The translations under genes were made by a program, and so were the position numbers. A stretch of DNA of 64,000 nt. Origin: Sphingomonadales bacterium. GTDB taxonomy: Bacteria; Pseudomonadota; Alphaproteobacteria; Sphingomonadales; Sphingomonadaceae. The stretch spans positions 18,132 through 82,131 of the forward strand of contig SEFZ01000020.1 in assembly GCA_004173185.1 (NCBI GenBank), given 5' to 3'. The notes below the pieces were generated by a model. The model was not told where the DNA came from and searched no databases. It was given only the letters and a program-made list of their open reading frames with translations. Position 1 is the first letter of the stretch, and each line of letters begins with the position of its first letter. Shown in pieces: positions 1 through 13,777 of the stretch.

Positions 1-38
1 GCGCGATGGATATCGTGTTCGGGGAGTGTGACCGGTGA
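1..38 (+). CDS. nuoD: NADH-quinone oxidoreductase subunit D, C-terminal end only
   Basis: Frame reads ...AMDIVFGECDR-stop, the typical NuoD C-terminus, directly upstream of nuoE. Confidence 0.8.
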   Translation, partial: AMDIVFGECDR

Positions 39-163
39 TGTCCGCGATCCTCCGCTGGGGCCAAAGCATGCCCAAAATCCTCCACGTCGTGATGGGCCTC
101 ATGTCGGGCGGCCTGGTCGCCTACGACGCGAGCAAGAAGTTCAAAGATCAGAAAAATGGCTGA
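38..163 (+). CDS. Small hypothetical protein (41 aa) in the nuo operon
   Basis: ATG overlaps the nuoD stop (TGATG); MSAILRWGQSMPKILHVVMGLMSGGLVAYDASKKFKDQKNG; stop lies inside the start region of the next gene; absent from the ORF track because of length. Confidence 0.55.
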   Translation: MSAILRWGQSMPKILHVVMGLMSGGLVAYDASKKFKDQKNG

Positions 164-509
164 GATCCTCACCATCAGCCGCCACATGGCGATCGTCGAT
201 CAGGCGATGGCGCATTACAATGCTCTCGATGCAGACGCCTATGCGGACATGTTCGCAGAGAATGGCAGCGAAGCGATGTATCGCGGCGATGTCGTGCGCG
301 AGGGCCGCGAAGGCGTGCGTTCGGGGATGAAGGCGGTTTTCGCCGAATTCCCGGAGAACCGCGCTGAAGTCCTCCAGAGCTTCGAACTGGGCGACCGGAT
401 CGTGCTGCATGAGCGGGTCTATCGCTCGATCACCGCCACGCCCTTCGACGTGATGACTGTCTATTCCTTCAGCGGCGACAAGATCGACCGCGTGGAGTTC
501 ATTCGATAA
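156..509 (+). CDS. SnoaL-like / NTF2-fold nuclear transport factor 2 family protein
   Basis: 117 aa, SnoaL-like pattern (HYNALDADAYADMFAENG...YSFSGDKIDRVEFIR), overlaps the nuoE start. Confidence 0.75.
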   Translation: MAEILTISRHMAIVDQAMAHYNALDADAYADMFAENGSEAMYRGDVVREGREGVRSGMKAVFAEFPENRAEVLQSFELGDRIVLHERVYRSITATPFDVMTVYSFSGDKIDRVEFIR

Positions 510-1180
510 TGGCTGACGCACCCCAACTTCCCGACGAAGCAGAAACCCGCGCACGCTGGGGCAATTTCGCATGGACTGCGGAAAATGCCGAGAAGGCGCG
601 CGATATTGCGAGCCGCTATCCGGCGAACCGTCGCTTGTCCTGCTCGCTCCCGTTCCTCGATCTGGCGCAGCGTCAGGTGGGGGCGGAAACCAATACGCAG
701 GGCTGGCTGCCGATCCCGGTGATCGAGTTCGTAGCGCGCGAAATCGGCGTACCTTATATCCGCATTTTCGAAGTCGCGACCTTCTACACGATGTATAATC
801 TCGTGCCGGTCGGACGCTTCCACGTGCAGGTTTGCGGCACGACGCCGTGCATGCTGCGCGGTTCGGACGATGTGATGGCGGCATGCAAGAGCCGCGGGAT
901 GCACAAGGGCGCGACGACCGCCGATGGGCTGTTCACGCTCACCGAAGTCGAGTGCCTGGGCAATTGCGCCTCGGCACCGATGGTGCAGATCAACGATGAT
1001 AATTTCGAGGATTTGACCTTCGATCGTACGATCGCGGTGCTCGATGCGCTGGCCAAGGGCGAGAGTCCCAAGCCGGGCTCGCAGGAGCCGGGCCGCCACA
1101 CCGTCGAGGCATATGGCGGCACTACCAACCTCACCGCGATGGTGAACGAAAACCACGATTATCGGGGGGAATGGGCATGA
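509..1180 (+). CDS. nuoE: NADH-quinone oxidoreductase subunit E
   Basis: Thioredoxin-like 2Fe-2S motif CGTTPCM...CLGNCASAP; operon position. Confidence 0.95.
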   Translation: MADAPQLPDEAETRARWGNFAWTAENAEKARDIASRYPANRRLSCSLPFLDLAQRQVGAETNTQGWLPIPVIEFVAREIGVPYIRIFEVATFYTMYNLVPVGRFHVQVCGTTPCMLRGSDDVMAACKSRGMHKGATTADGLFTLTEVECLGNCASAPMVQINDDNFEDLTFDRTIAVLDALAKGESPKPGSQEPGRHTVEAYGGTTNLTAMVNENHDYRGEWA

Positions 1181-1347
1181 ACGGCTCCAACAAAAGCCTG
1201 ATCGTCACGATCCTCGCGATCATCGGCGGCATCGTGGTTGCCGGCTGGCTGCTGCGCGCGACCTTTGCGCTGCTCGGGCCGCTGGTGCTGATCGGCATTG
1301 CGGTGCTGATCTACATCATGTTTTTCAAGGGTAAGGGCGCGCGATAA
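1177..1347 (+). CDS. Small membrane protein (56 aa) in the nuo operon
   Basis: ATGA overlap with nuoE stop and TAATG overlap with nuoF start; [56 protein letters not shown], two hydrophobic segments; absent from the ORF track. Confidence 0.7.
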   Translation: MNGSNKSLIVTILAIIGGIVVAGWLLRATFALLGPLVLIGIAVLIYIMFFKGKGAR

Positions 1348-2651
1348 TGCTGGCCGATAAGGACCGCATCTTCACCAATCTGTACGGGTTCCAGCCCTGG
1401 AACCTGAAGGCTGCGCAAAAGCGCGGCGATTGGGATGCGACCAAGACATTGATGGCCATTGGCCAGGACGCCGTGATCGACAAGATCAAGGCATCGGGTC
1501 TGCGTGGCCGCGGCGGGGCAGGGTTCCCCACCGGCATGAAGTGGAGCTTCATGCCCAAGGAGCCGCGTCCGGACCGTCCGAATTTCCTGGTGATCAACGC
1601 CGATGAGTCCGAGCCGGGCAGCTGCAAGGATCGCGAGATCCTGCGTCACGATCCGCACAAGCTGATCGAAGGCGCGCTGATCGCGGGCTATGCGATGCGC
1701 GCGCGCGCCGCCTATATCTATGTTCGCGGCGAATATATCCGCGAGACCGAGACGCTGCGCGCTGCCGTGCAGGAAGCCTATGACGCGGGCCTGATCGGCA
1801 AGAACGCATCGAAGTCGGGCTATGATTTCGACGTTTTCGTCCATCGTGGCGCGGGCGCATATATCTGCGGCGAAGAGACCGCGATGCTCGAAAGCCTTGA
1901 GGGCAAGAAGGGCCAGCCGCGCCTCAAGCCGCCATTCCCGGCGGGTGCGGGTCTGTACGGCTGCCCGACGACGGTGAACAATGTCGAGTCGATCGCGGTT
2001 GTGCCGACGATCCTGCGGCGCTCGCCCGAATGGTTCGCCAGCTTCGGCAACGAAGGAAATAAGGGCACCAAGCTCTTCCAGATCAGCGGCCATGTGAACA
2101 AGCCGGTGGTGGTCGAGGAAGCGATGAGCATCTCGTTCCGCGAACTGATCGACAAGCATTGCGGCGGCATTCGCGGCGGCTGGGACAATCTGCTGGCGGT
2201 GATCCCCGGCGGTTCGTCGGTGCCGCTGGTGCCCGCCGAGCAGATCATGGACTGCGCGATGGATTTCGATGGCCTCAAGGCTGTTGGCTCTGGCCTCGGC
2301 ACCGCCGCCGTGATCGTCATGGACAAGTCCACCGACATCGTTCGGGCGATCAGCCGCATTTCGTACTTCTACAAGCATGAGAGCTGCGGCCAGTGCACCC
2401 CGTGCCGCGAAGGCACCGGCTGGATGTGGCGCGTCATGGAGCGGATGCGCACCGGCGACGCGGACATCGGCGAAATCGATACCCTCTACCAAGTTACCAA
2501 GCAGGTCGAAGGCCACACCATCTGCGCGCTCGGCGACGCGGCGGCATGGCCGATTCAGGGCCTGATCCGCCACTTCCGGCCCGAAATGGAGCGCCGGATC
2601 AATGAGCGTAATGGCACCGGCGATGCTCCGATGGTGGAGGCGGCGGAATGA
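1347..2651 (+). CDS. nuoF: NADH-quinone oxidoreductase subunit F
   Basis: [22 protein letters not shown] motifs. Confidence 0.97.
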   Translation: MLADKDRIFTNLYGFQPWNLKAAQKRGDWDATKTLMAIGQDAVIDKIKASGLRGRGGAGFPTGMKWSFMPKEPRPDRPNFLVINADESEPGSCKDREILRHDPHKLIEGALIAGYAMRARAAYIYVRGEYIRETETLRAAVQEAYDAGLIGKNASKSGYDFDVFVHRGAGAYICGEETAMLESLEGKKGQPRLKPPFPAGAGLYGCPTTVNNVESIAVVPTILRRSPEWFASFGNEGNKGTKLFQISGHVNKPVVVEEAMSISFRELIDKHCGGIRGGWDNLLAVIPGGSSVPLVPAEQIMDCAMDFDGLKAVGSGLGTAAVIVMDKSTDIVRAISRISYFYKHESCGQCTPCREGTGWMWRVMERMRTGDADIGEIDTLYQVTKQVEGHTICALGDAAAWPIQGLIRHFRPEMERRINERNGTGDAPMVEAAE

Positions 2652-2673
2652 CGAGCAAGCGAGGGGTAAGCAT

Positions 2674-3408
2674 ATGAATTACCGAGCTATGTTTATGACG
2701 GCAGCTGCGATGGCGGCGTGTCTGACGGGCACCAGCGCATTTGCGCAGGCCGAAGGTGTTCCTAAGCCCGCCGTGAATCCGGGCGGCGTTGGCGGAGCAA
2801 GCAACCGCAACAGCATGACTGATTTCGAGCGGAGGATGAACCTCAATAATATGTTCGAGAATCCCGCTTCCGCGGCGAAAGGCTATGATGATTCTCGCCT
2901 GATCGCCGGGTGCGTGGTCAAGCTGAGCGGCAGCAAAGCGGGCGCATTGATCGGCGGCGAGGGCACCAAGGATCCGCACTTCACCAAACTCAGCAACGCC
3001 ATGACCGGCCGCTACACGTCGTGCCTGCGCGGTGCGAGCGCCAAGAGCCTGTCGCCGGTGTTGCTCAACTCGGCCATCGCGGAAACCCTGGTCGAGCATG
3101 ATGGCGCAACCGGCGTCGCGGATCGTGCGGCCAGCGTCGATACCGACAAGGCAAGCGCGTTCCACGGCGATCTGTCGGGCCCGGTGACGATCAACAATAT
3201 TGCGCGCTGCACAGTCGTTTATTCGCCGGGTCTGGCGCGAAAGGTGCTCGCAACCGAGGCTGGCTCGGCTGAGGAGAAGTTTGCGCTCGACGCGCTGTAT
3301 TCGCAGACGCCCGAGTGCGGCATGGCGACTACGCCCACCAGCGTTGGCCAGATTCTTCAGCGCTCCGCAATTGCGGACGCCAGCTACGCCTGGTCGCAGC
3401 AAAAGTGA
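2674..3408 (+). CDS. Hypothetical secreted protein in the nuo operon
   Basis: Signal peptide MNYRAMFMTAAAMAACLTGTSAFAQA; lies between nuoF and nuoG. Confidence 0.75.
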   Translation: MNYRAMFMTAAAMAACLTGTSAFAQAEGVPKPAVNPGGVGGASNRNSMTDFERRMNLNNMFENPASAAKGYDDSRLIAGCVVKLSGSKAGALIGGEGTKDPHFTKLSNAMTGRYTSCLRGASAKSLSPVLLNSAIAETLVEHDGATGVADRAASVDTDKASAFHGDLSGPVTINNIARCTVVYSPGLARKVLATEAGSAEEKFALDALYSQTPECGMATTPTSVGQILQRSAIADASYAWSQQK

Positions 3409-3475
3409 CGAACCGGGGAGGCGGGTTTGCGCCCGCTTCCCAGCCGTTTTGAACGGCGAACAAGGACCGAATTGA

Positions 3476-5476
3476 ATGCCGAAGTTGACGGTAGACGGAA
3501 TTGAAGTGGAGGTGCCAGCGGGCGCCACCGTGCTCCAGGCCTGTGAGGCCGCGGGCAAGGAGATTCCGCGCTTCTGTTATCACGAGCGCCTGAGCATCGC
3601 CGGCAATTGCCGCATGTGCCTGGTCGAAGTGAAGCCGGGGCCGCCCAAGCCCCAGGCCAGCTGTGCGCTGCCCGCAGGCGAAGGTCAGGAAATCCGGACC
3701 GACACGCCGATGGTGAAGGCCGCGCGCGAAGGCGTGATGGAATTCCTGCTGATCAATCATCCACTCGATTGCCCGATCTGCGATCAGGGTGGCGAATGCG
3801 ATCTTCAGGATCAGTCGGTCGCATATGGCAAGGGCCATTCGCGCTACACCGAGAACAAGCGCGCGGTGACCGAAAAATATATGGGTCCGATCATCAAGAC
3901 GATCATGACCCGCTGCATCCAGTGCACCCGCTGCGTGCGCTTCGGCGAGGAAGTCGCCGGCGTAGAGGATATCGGCGCGATCTATCGCGGCGAAGACATG
4001 CAGATCACGACCTATCTGGAAAAGGCGTTCCGGAGCGAGCTTTCGGGCAACGCCGTCGACCTTTGCCCGGTGGGCGCGCTGACCCACAAGCCGGTCGCAT
4101 TCGAATATCGCCCGTGGGAATTGAAGCGGAACCTGTCGATCGACGTGACCGACGCGGTTGGCACCAACATCCGCCTCGACAGCCGTGGCCGTCAGGTGAT
4201 GCGCGTGCTTCCGCGGATCAATGAAGACGTCAACGAGGAATGGGCGCACGACAAGGCGCGCTACCATGTTGACGGCCTGGTCCGCCGCCGCCTCGACAAG
4301 CCTTTCGTCCGCGTGAACGGCAATCTGATCGAAGCGACGTGGGACGAAGCGTTTGACGCGATCGCCGTGGCCGCCAAGAAGGCTGGCAGCAGCGTTGCGG
4401 CAATTGCCGGCGACCTGCTCGATTGCGAGACGATGTTCGCGGCCAAGAAGCTGGTCAACGGCCTCGGCTCGAACCTGCTCGAAGGCCGCCAGACTGGCAT
4501 GGCCTATGACGTGACGAACCTCGGTTCGGTCGCGTTCAACACCACGATCGGCGAGATCGAGAATGCCGATGCGATCCTGCTCGTCGGCACGAACCTTCGC
4601 TGGGAAGCGCCGCTGATCAACACGCGCGTCCGCAAGGCGATCAAGAAGGGCGCGAAGGTCTTTGCAATCGGGCCAGAGACCGATCTGACCTATAAGGTCG
4701 AGTGGCTCGGCAACGATCTGGGCATTCTCGCCAAGATGCCGGAAGCGGCAGCCGAAGCGATCGACAATGCAGAGCGTCCCGTTCTGCTCCTCGGCCCCGG
4801 CGCGCTCAAGGACGGGCATGGCCCGGCGCTGGCGATGGCCAAGAGCTTCATCAAGGGCGACTGGAACGGCTTCAACGTCGTCCACACCGCCGCCGCACGG
4901 ATGGGCGGGCTGATGCTCGGCTATGCGCAGGCGGGCGGCATCGCCGATGTCGTCGCAGCCGATCCCAAACTGACGTTCTTCCTCGGCGCCGACGAAGTCG
5001 ATTTCTCGGCCTTCGCTGGCAGCTTCAAGGTCTATATCGGTCATCATGGCGACAAGGGCGCGCATCACGCCGATGTGATCCTGCCGAGCGCGACCTATGC
5101 CGAAAAGCCGGGTACCTATGTGAACCTCGAAGGCCGCGTACAGCGCTCCGAGCGTGCAGTGTTCGCTCCCGGCGATGCGCGCGAAGACTGGACGATCCTG
5201 CGCGCGCTGTCCGACAAGCTGGGCGCGACCCTACCGTTCGACAGCTTCGAGCAACTCCGCGCCGCAATGGCCGCCGATGTGCCCGAACTGGGGCAGGAGG
5301 GGCTGGTGCGCTACAATTGGGCGCCGCCGAAGCTCGCTGCCGAGGCCAAGGGCCCGGTCAACTATCCGATCGCCGATTTCTACCTGACCAACGCCATCTG
5401 CCGGGCCAGCCCGACGATGCAGCGCTGCTCGGCTGAACTTGTCCACGGTGAGGAATTTGCGGAGGCAGCGGAATGA
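3476..5476 (+). CDS. nuoG: NADH-quinone oxidoreductase subunit G
   Basis: N-terminal 2Fe-2S ferredoxin motifs, [24 protein letters not shown]. Confidence 0.97.
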   Translation: MPKLTVDGIEVEVPAGATVLQACEAAGKEIPRFCYHERLSIAGNCRMCLVEVKPGPPKPQASCALPAGEGQEIRTDTPMVKAAREGVMEFLLINHPLDCPICDQGGECDLQDQSVAYGKGHSRYTENKRAVTEKYMGPIIKTIMTRCIQCTRCVRFGEEVAGVEDIGAIYRGEDMQITTYLEKAFRSELSGNAVDLCPVGALTHKPVAFEYRPWELKRNLSIDVTDAVGTNIRLDSRGRQVMRVLPRINEDVNEEWAHDKARYHVDGLVRRRLDKPFVRVNGNLIEATWDEAFDAIAVAAKKAGSSVAAIAGDLLDCETMFAAKKLVNGLGSNLLEGRQTGMAYDVTNLGSVAFNTTIGEIENADAILLVGTNLRWEAPLINTRVRKAIKKGAKVFAIGPETDLTYKVEWLGNDLGILAKMPEAAAEAIDNAERPVLLLGPGALKDGHGPALAMAKSFIKGDWNGFNVVHTAAARMGGLMLGYAQAGGIADVVAADPKLTFFLGADEVDFSAFAGSFKVYIGHHGDKGAHHADVILPSATYAEKPGTYVNLEGRVQRSERAVFAPGDAREDWTILRALSDKLGATLPFDSFEQLRAAMAADVPELGQEGLVRYNWAPPKLAAEAKGPVNYPIADFYLTNAICRASPTMQRCSAELVHGEEFAEAAE

Positions 5477-6525
5477 CCGCCTTCTTCCAATGGCTCGGCC
5501 TCCCCTTCGAATGGGCCTGGTTCGTGGCAACGATCGCCGGCATCCTTCTCATCGCGCTGCCGCTGATGCTGTCGGTGGCGATGATCATCTATGCCGATCG
5601 CAAGATCTGGGCGGCGATGGCGCTGCGCCGGGGGCCGAACGTCGTCGGTCCGCTCGGGCTGCTCCAGTCGTTCGCGGATGGTCTGAAGGTCTTCCTGCAG
5701 GAAACCATCATCCCGTCGAGTGCGAACAAGGCGCTGTTCCTGCTCGCGCCGATCATCACCTTCACGGTCGCGCTGATCGTGTGGGCGGTGGTGCCGTGGC
5801 AGGCGGGCGTGACGCTTTCGAACATCAATGTGGGCCTGCTTTACATCCTCGCGGCATCGTCGCTGGGCGTTTACGGGATCATTCTTGCGGGCTGGTCGTC
5901 CAACTCGAAATATCCATTCTACTCGGCAATCCGTGCTGCTGCGCAGATGGTGAGCTACGAAGTCTCGATCGGCTTCGTGCTGATCGCGGTCGTGCTGTGG
6001 GCCGGTACGTTCAACATGGGTGGCATCGTCGAAGGCCAGAAGGGCCACATCTTCGGCCTGATCAACGGCTATGGGTTTAACCCTCTGCTGTTCCCGATGG
6101 CGGTGGTGTTCTTCATCTCGTCGCTCGCCGAAACCCAGCGCGCGCCGTTCGATCTTACCGAGGCCGAAAGCGAGCTCGTCGCCGGTTACCAGACCGAATA
6201 TTCGTCGATGAGCTTCGCGCTCTACTGGCTGGGCGAATATGCCAACGTGCTGCTGATGTGCACGTTGAACGCGACGTTGTTCTGGGGTGGCTATCTGCCG
6301 CCGCTGGATTGGGCGCCGCTGTACATGGTGCCGGGCATCATCTGGCTGTTTGCCAAGATCCTGTTCTTCTTCTTCTGCTTCAGCTGGGTGAAGGCGACCG
6401 TGCCGCGCTACCGCTATGACCAGCTGATGCGCCTGGGCTGGAAGGTATTCCTGCCGCTGTCGCTGTTCTTTGTGTTCCTCGTTTCGGGCTGGCTGATGAT
6501 CCAGCGCGTAGGACTTCCCGTATGA
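5473..6525 (+). CDS. nuoH: NADH-quinone oxidoreductase subunit H
   Basis: [26 protein letters not shown] and [17 protein letters not shown] motifs. Confidence 0.97.
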   Translation: MTAFFQWLGLPFEWAWFVATIAGILLIALPLMLSVAMIIYADRKIWAAMALRRGPNVVGPLGLLQSFADGLKVFLQETIIPSSANKALFLLAPIITFTVALIVWAVVPWQAGVTLSNINVGLLYILAASSLGVYGIILAGWSSNSKYPFYSAIRAAAQMVSYEVSIGFVLIAVVLWAGTFNMGGIVEGQKGHIFGLINGYGFNPLLFPMAVVFFISSLAETQRAPFDLTEAESELVAGYQTEYSSMSFALYWLGEYANVLLMCTLNATLFWGGYLPPLDWAPLYMVPGIIWLFAKILFFFFCFSWVKATVPRYRYDQLMRLGWKVFLPLSLFFVFLVSGWLMIQRVGLPV

Positions 6526-7007
6526 GCGTCGCCCAACTCGTCCGTTCCTTCACGCTGTGGGAATTCATCAAGGCGCACTGGCTGACCTTGCAGTATTTCT
6601 TCAAGCCCAAGGCAACGATCAACTATCCGTACGAGAAGAACCCGATCTCGCCCCGCTTCCGCGGCGAGCATGCGCTTCGTCGCTATGCCAATGGCGAAGA
6701 GCGCTGCATCGCCTGCAAGCTGTGCGAAGCGGTGTGTCCGGCGCTGGCGATCACGATCGAGGCCGAGCCGCGCGATGACGGCAGCCGCCGCACCACGCGC
6801 TACGACATCGATATGACCAAGTGCATCTATTGCGGGCTATGCCAGGAGGCATGCCCCGTCGATGCGATCGTTGAAGGGCCGAACTTCGAATTTTCGACCG
6901 AAACGCGCGAAGAGCTGATCTACGACAAGGATAAGCTCCTCGCGAACGGCGACCGTTGGGAACGCGCAATTGCCGCGAACCTTGCCGCCGATGCACCGTA
7001 CCGTTAA
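6522..7007 (+). CDS. nuoI: NADH-quinone oxidoreductase subunit I
   Basis: Two 4Fe-4S motifs [12 protein letters not shown] and [12 protein letters not shown]. Confidence 0.97.
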   Translation: MSVAQLVRSFTLWEFIKAHWLTLQYFFKPKATINYPYEKNPISPRFRGEHALRRYANGEERCIACKLCEAVCPALAITIEAEPRDDGSRRTTRYDIDMTKCIYCGLCQEACPVDAIVEGPNFEFSTETREELIYDKDKLLANGDRWERAIAANLAADAPYR

Positions 7008-7040
7008 GCGCACCGAAACCGTCAGGGGCCGCCAGATTCC

Positions 7041-7652
7041 GTGATCCAGATCCTCGCCTTTTATCTCTTCGCCACAGTCGTGATCGCGTCCGCCGCGATG
7101 ACGATCCTGTCGCGCAATCCGGTGCATTCGGTGCTCTGGCTTATCCTCGCATTCTTCAACGCGGCGGGTCTCATGATCCTGTGCGGTGCCGAGTTCATCG
7201 CGATGCTGCTCGTCATCGTGTATGTCGGCGCGGTTGCGGTGCTGTTCCTGTTCGTCGTGATGATGCTCAACATCGATTTCGCCGAGCTGCGGGCGGGCGT
7301 GATGCGCTATGCCGCGATCGGCGCGCTGCTCGCAGTGGCGCTGGTCGCTGAGATCATCATCGCGGTTGGTGCCTGGAGCGCCGGTGGCGTCCAGTTGGGC
7401 CGCCGCATCGCTCCGATCGACGCCGAAACGCCAAATATCGAAGCGGTCGGACAGCTTCTCTACAGCCGCTATCTGTTCGTGTTCGAAGGCGCGGGCCTTG
7501 TGCTGCTCGTCGCGATGATCGGCGCGATCGTGCTGACCCATCGCCAGCGCAGCGATGTTCGCGTGCAGAACATCAGCCGCCAGATTAACCGCCGTTCGAA
7601 GGACGCTACCCGCAACATGAAACCGCCAGTCGGGCAGGGAGTCGAACTGTGA
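7041..7652 (+). CDS. nuoJ: NADH-quinone oxidoreductase subunit J
   Basis: Membrane protein with [51 protein letters not shown]. Confidence 0.96.
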   Translation: MIQILAFYLFATVVIASAAMTILSRNPVHSVLWLILAFFNAAGLMILCGAEFIAMLLVIVYVGAVAVLFLFVVMMLNIDFAELRAGVMRYAAIGALLAVALVAEIIIAVGAWSAGGVQLGRRIAPIDAETPNIEAVGQLLYSRYLFVFEGAGLVLLVAMIGAIVLTHRQRSDVRVQNISRQINRRSKDATRNMKPPVGQGVEL

Positions 7653-7954
7653 TCGGCGTCACGCATTATCTCGTCGTCTCGGCGATCCTGTTCACGCTCG
7701 GGGTGCTTGGCATCTTCATGAACCGGAAGAACCTCATCGTCATCCTGATGGCGATCGAGCTCATCCTGCTTTCGGTGAATTTGAACTTTGTCGCTTTCTC
7801 GGCGGCGCTCGGCGATCTCGTGGGGCAGGTCTTTGCGATGTTCGTGCTGACCGTCGCTGCTGGTGAGGCCGCGATCGGGCTCGCCATTCTCGTTATTTAC
7901 TTCCGCGGCCGCGGCACGATCTCGGTCGACGACGTCAATCGGATGAAGGGCTGA
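7649..7954 (+). CDS. nuoK: NADH-quinone oxidoreductase subunit K
   Basis: 101 aa, three [26 protein letters not shown] and ATG overlaps. Confidence 0.96.
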   Translation: MIGVTHYLVVSAILFTLGVLGIFMNRKNLIVILMAIELILLSVNLNFVAFSAALGDLVGQVFAMFVLTVAAGEAAIGLAILVIYFRGRGTISVDDVNRMKG

Positions 7955-10035
7955 TGTCTCCAATCCTCTTCATCGTATTCCTGCCGCTTCTGGCAGCGAT
8001 CGTCGCTGGCCTGTCGAACAAGTCGTTCGGCGCGGCCTTCCCGAAGCTCATCACCACGGGTGCGCTGTTCATCGCATGCGGCCTCAGCTGGCCGGTGTTC
8101 CTCAGCTATATGGCCGGGACTGCCGAGCCTGTAGTCGTGCCGGTGCTGCATTGGATGACCAGCGGCACGTTCAGCGTCGAGTGGGCATTGCGTGTCGATG
8201 CGCTCACGGCGGTCATGCTCGTGGTGGTCACCAGCGTCTCGGCGCTCGTCCACCTCTATAGCTGGTCCTATATGAGCGAAGACCCGGATCAGCCGCGCTT
8301 CTTCGCTTATCTCTCGCTCTTCACCTTCGCGATGCTGATGCTCGTGACGGCCGACAACCTCGTCCAGATGTTCTTCGGCTGGGAAGGCGTGGGCCTCGCA
8401 TCCTACCTCCTGATCGGTTTCTGGTTCCGCAAGCCGAGCGCCAATGCTGCTGCGATCAAGGCGTTCGTCGTCAACCGCGTCGGCGATCTGGGCTTCATGC
8501 TCGGCATCTTCGGCATCTATCTGGTGTTCGGCACGGTCTCGATCCCCGAGATCCTCGCCGCCGCGCCGAACATGCATGGCTCGACCATCGGCTTCCTGTG
8601 GTTCCGGGCGGACACGGTTACCGTGCTCTGCTTGCTGCTGTTCGTCGGTGCGATGGGCAAATCGGCGCAGCTTGGCCTGCACACATGGTTGCCGGACGCG
8701 ATGGAAGGCCCGACCCCGGTGTCGGCGCTGATCCACGCAGCCACGATGGTCACCGCCGGCGTGTTCATGGTCTGCCGCATGTCGCCACTGTTCGATCAGA
8801 GCGCCGTGGCGATGAGCGTGGTCACGTTCGTTGGTGCCGCAACCTGCCTGTTCGCAGCGACGGTCGGCACCACGCAGACCGACATCAAGCGCGTGATCGC
8901 CTATTCGACCTGCTCGCAGCTCGGCTACATGTTCTTCGCAGCGGGCGTGGGCGCCTATGGCGCGGCGATGTTCCATCTGTTCACGCACGCGTTCTTCAAG
9001 GCACTGCTGTTCCTGGGTGCCGGTTCGGTGATCCATGCGATGCACCATGAGCAGGACATGCGCTATTATGGCGGCCTGCGGAAACACATCCCGGTAACTT
9101 TCTGGACGATGCTGCTCGGCACGCTCGCCATTACCGGCGTTGGTATTCCCGCAGTGTTCGGCAATCCGCTCGCAATCGGGTTTGCTGGCTTCCATTCGAA
9201 GGATGCGATCATCGAGGCGGCCTGGGCTGCTGGCAGCACCAGCACATTCTGGGTTGGCGTGTTCGTGGCGCTGCTCACCAGCTTCTACAGCTGGCGTCTG
9301 GTGTTCCTGACCTTCTACGGCAAGCCGCGCTGGGTGCAGTCCGAGCATATCCAGCACGCCATCCATGACGCGCATGGCCACGGCCATGACGATCATCATC
9401 ATGACGCACCTTCGGAAGAAGATGCCGGCCATGACGCACATGCGCACGACGATGCTCCAAAGACAGGCACGGGCGGCTATCATCCGCATGAGAGCCCCTG
9501 GCCGATGCTGGTGCCGCTGGTGTTGCTCACCATTGGCGCGATCTTCGCGGGCTTTGTCTTCCACGGCATCTTCATCGAGCCGGAAGCGGGCGAGCATTTC
9601 TGGAAGGGCGCAATCGCGTTCAACGAGCATCTGATGCACGAAATGCACAATGTGCCGGTGTGGGTGAAGCTGTCGGCGACGACGGCGATGCTCAGCGGGC
9701 TGCTGATCGGCTGGCTGGCATATGTTCGCCATCCGGAATTCCCGGCGAAGTTCGCCGAGCAATTCGGCGTTCTCTACAAGTTCCTGCTCAACAAATGGTA
9801 TTTCGACGAGCTCTATAACTTCCTGTTCGTGCGGCCCGCATTTGCGATTGGCCGTCTGCTCTGGAAGACGGGCGACGAGGGCACCATCGATCGTTTCGGG
9901 CCGAATGGCATCGCGAAGCTGATCCAGTTCGGCGGCCTGGGCACCGCAAAGCTGCAATCGGGATACCTCTACACTTATGCGTTCATCATGCTGATCGGTC
10001 TCACCGCGGCGCTCACTTGGGTGATCGCAGGATGA
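7954..10035 (+). CDS. nuoL: NADH-quinone oxidoreductase subunit L
   Basis: Proton-translocating subunit; [47 protein letters not shown]. Confidence 0.97.
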   Translation: MSPILFIVFLPLLAAIVAGLSNKSFGAAFPKLITTGALFIACGLSWPVFLSYMAGTAEPVVVPVLHWMTSGTFSVEWALRVDALTAVMLVVVTSVSALVHLYSWSYMSEDPDQPRFFAYLSLFTFAMLMLVTADNLVQMFFGWEGVGLASYLLIGFWFRKPSANAAAIKAFVVNRVGDLGFMLGIFGIYLVFGTVSIPEILAAAPNMHGSTIGFLWFRADTVTVLCLLLFVGAMGKSAQLGLHTWLPDAMEGPTPVSALIHAATMVTAGVFMVCRMSPLFDQSAVAMSVVTFVGAATCLFAATVGTTQTDIKRVIAYSTCSQLGYMFFAAGVGAYGAAMFHLFTHAFFKALLFLGAGSVIHAMHHEQDMRYYGGLRKHIPVTFWTMLLGTLAITGVGIPAVFGNPLAIGFAGFHSKDAIIEAAWAAGSTSTFWVGVFVALLTSFYSWRLVFLTFYGKPRWVQSEHIQHAIHDAHGHGHDDHHHDAPSEEDAGHDAHAHDDAPKTGTGGYHPHESPWPMLVPLVLLTIGAIFAGFVFHGIFIEPEAGEHFWKGAIAFNEHLMHEMHNVPVWVKLSATTAMLSGLLIGWLAYVRHPEFPAKFAEQFGVLYKFLLNKWYFDELYNFLFVRPAFAIGRLLWKTGDEGTIDRFGPNGIAKLIQFGGLGTAKLQSGYLYTYAFIMLIGLTAALTWVIAG

Positions 10036-11620
10036 CCGGCTTGCCCATCCTCTCGATCATGCTGGCGATCCCCGCGGTCGCCGCTGTCGCCTGCTTGTTC
10101 TCCAGCGCTAATAACGCGCGCTGGATCGCACTGGGCGCCACGCTTATCGATCTCGCGCTCGGCATCTGGCTGTGGGTGAATTTCGACATGAGCGACGGTG
10201 CTGCCCAATGGCAGTTCGTCGAGCATGTCCGCCTGTTTGGCGTTGGCGGCGTCGATTTCTCCTGGGCGCTCGGCATCGACGGCTTTGCGCTGATGCTGAT
10301 CATGCTCTCGGTCTTCCTCATGCCGATCTGCATCGGCGCGAGCTGGGTCGCGATCGAAAAGCGCGTGCCCGAATATATGGCCGCGATGCTTGCCACGCTG
10401 ATCCTGATGATCGGCACGTTCGCGGCACAGGATCTGCTGCTGTTCTACGTCTTCTTCGAAGGCGGCCTGATCCCGATGTACCTGATCATCGGCATCTGGG
10501 GCGGCGCGAACCGCATCTACGCTTCGTACAAATTCTTCCTCTACACGCTGGTCGGCTCGCTGCTGATGCTCGTCGCGATGATCGCAATGATCCTCAGCGC
10601 CGGCACTGCTTCGATCCCCGAGCTGATGACGCATGACTTCCCAGTCAGTTGGCAGACCTGGCTATGGCTGGCGTTCTTCGCGAGCTTCGCGGTCAAGATG
10701 CCGATGTGGCCGGTCCACACCTGGCTACCCGACGCGCACGTTCAGGCGCCGACCGCCGGTTCGGTGATCCTGGCCGGCGTGTTGCTGAAGCTCGGCGGCT
10801 ATGGCTTCCTGCGCTTCTCGCTGCCGATGTTCCCCGAAGCATCCGCGCAGTTCATGAACCTCGTGTTCGTGCTGTCGTGCATCGCAGTGGTCTACACGTC
10901 GCTGGTCGCGATGGTGCAGTCGGACATGAAGAAGCTGATCGCTTATTCCTCGGTCGCGCATATGGCGATCGTGACGATGGGGCTGTTCGCGTTCAACCAG
11001 CAGGGCATCGAAGGCGCGATGATGGTCATGCTCGGCCATGGTCTGGTCTCGGGCGCGCTCTTCCTGTGCGTCGGCGTGATCTATGATCGCCTGCATACCC
11101 GCGAGATCGACCGTTACGGCGGCCTTGCGATCAACATGCCGCGTTACGCTTTGCTGTTCATGCTCTTCACCATGGCCTCTGTCGGCCTGCCGGGCACCAG
11201 CAACTTCGTGGGTGAATTCCTGGGTCTCATGGGCGTCTATCAGGTTTCGACCTGGACCGCGTTCATCGGCACCACCGGCATCATCCTCGGCGCTGCATAT
11301 ATGCTGTATCTCTATCGCCGCGTCGTATTCGGCGATCTGACCAAGGACGATGTTCGCGCGATGCCCGATCTGAACGCGCGGGAAATCTCGCTGCTCGTGC
11401 CGATCGCAGCCGCCGTGCTGTGGATGGGTATCTATCCGGAGAGCTTCCTGAAGCCGATGCGTCCGGATGTGGAGCGTCTGGTTGAGCGGATGAGCCGTGC
11501 GGCACCTGTGGGTGACTCGCAGCCCACCGCCGGCAAGCCCGCGCCCGCTGGCGAACATCACGCTGCATCTGCCACCCAAGGCCACGAAGCCCCCGCTGCT
11601 GCGCACGGGGAGGCGCACTG

Positions 11621-11621
<1 letters not shown>
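10032..11621 (+). CDS. nuoM: NADH-quinone oxidoreductase subunit M
   Basis: [47 protein letters not shown]; start at the ATGA overlap with nuoL rather than track start 10017. Confidence 0.96.
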
Positions 11622-13062
<1,441 letters not shown>

Positions 13063-13066
<4 letters not shown>

Positions 13067-13764
13067 CCGCGACGATACGAACCGTCGCCGAGACGGGATC
13101 GACCAATGCAGATATGGCCGATCTCGTCCGCAGCGGTGCGAGCGAAGGGCTGTGGCTGCGCGCTGAGCGCCAGACCGCAGGCAAGGGCCGGCAGGGCAGG
13201 GAATGGGCATCGCCTGAGGGTAACCTCTACATCTCCACGGTTGTTCGCATTCGGCCAGGGGAGCCTGCGGCTGCCACGCTTGCGCTGGTCGCGGCGGTAG
13301 CGCTCCAGGAGACCATCGCGTTGTTCGCCGTGCGGCCGATGATCAAATGGCCCAACGACCTTCTGGTGAACGGTGCCAAGCTATCGGGCATATTGCTCGA
13401 GCGCGTGGACGATGCTGTTATCGTCGGCTTCGGCGTCAATCTTGCGCATTGCCCCGTGGGACTTGGCCAGCCGGCGACAAGTGTCAGCATCTATGCGCCT
13501 CCGCCCGAACCGCAGGTTGTCGCGGATACGCTCGCCGAAATTTTTGCGCGCTGGCTCTCGCGCTGGCGGGATGGCATCGCGCCGGTCCGCGAACGCTGGC
13601 TCGCCCGCGCGCACCCCATTGGCACTGCGCTCACCGCCCGATTGGCCGATGGCACCAGCGTCGATGGCTTGTTCGACGGCCTTACCAGCGACGGCGCGCT
13701 CATGCTTCGCTTGGCCGATGGCACGGTCCGTGCCATTCACGCGGGCGACGTGTTCCTGCTCTGA
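13063..13764 (+). CDS. birA: Biotin--[acetyl-CoA-carboxylase] ligase, probable CTG start
   Basis: ETGSTNADM...[23 protein letters not shown]; the ETGSTN motif lies upstream of the first in-frame ATG (13114). Confidence 0.85.
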
Positions 13765-13777
13765 AAGGGCTTTTTGC

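Noticed and set aside
7897-9957. 686-aa minus-strand ORF antisense to nuoL
   Set aside because: Shadow ORF from high GC3; composition rich in H/R/E/Q with no family motifs, and nuoL is unmistakable
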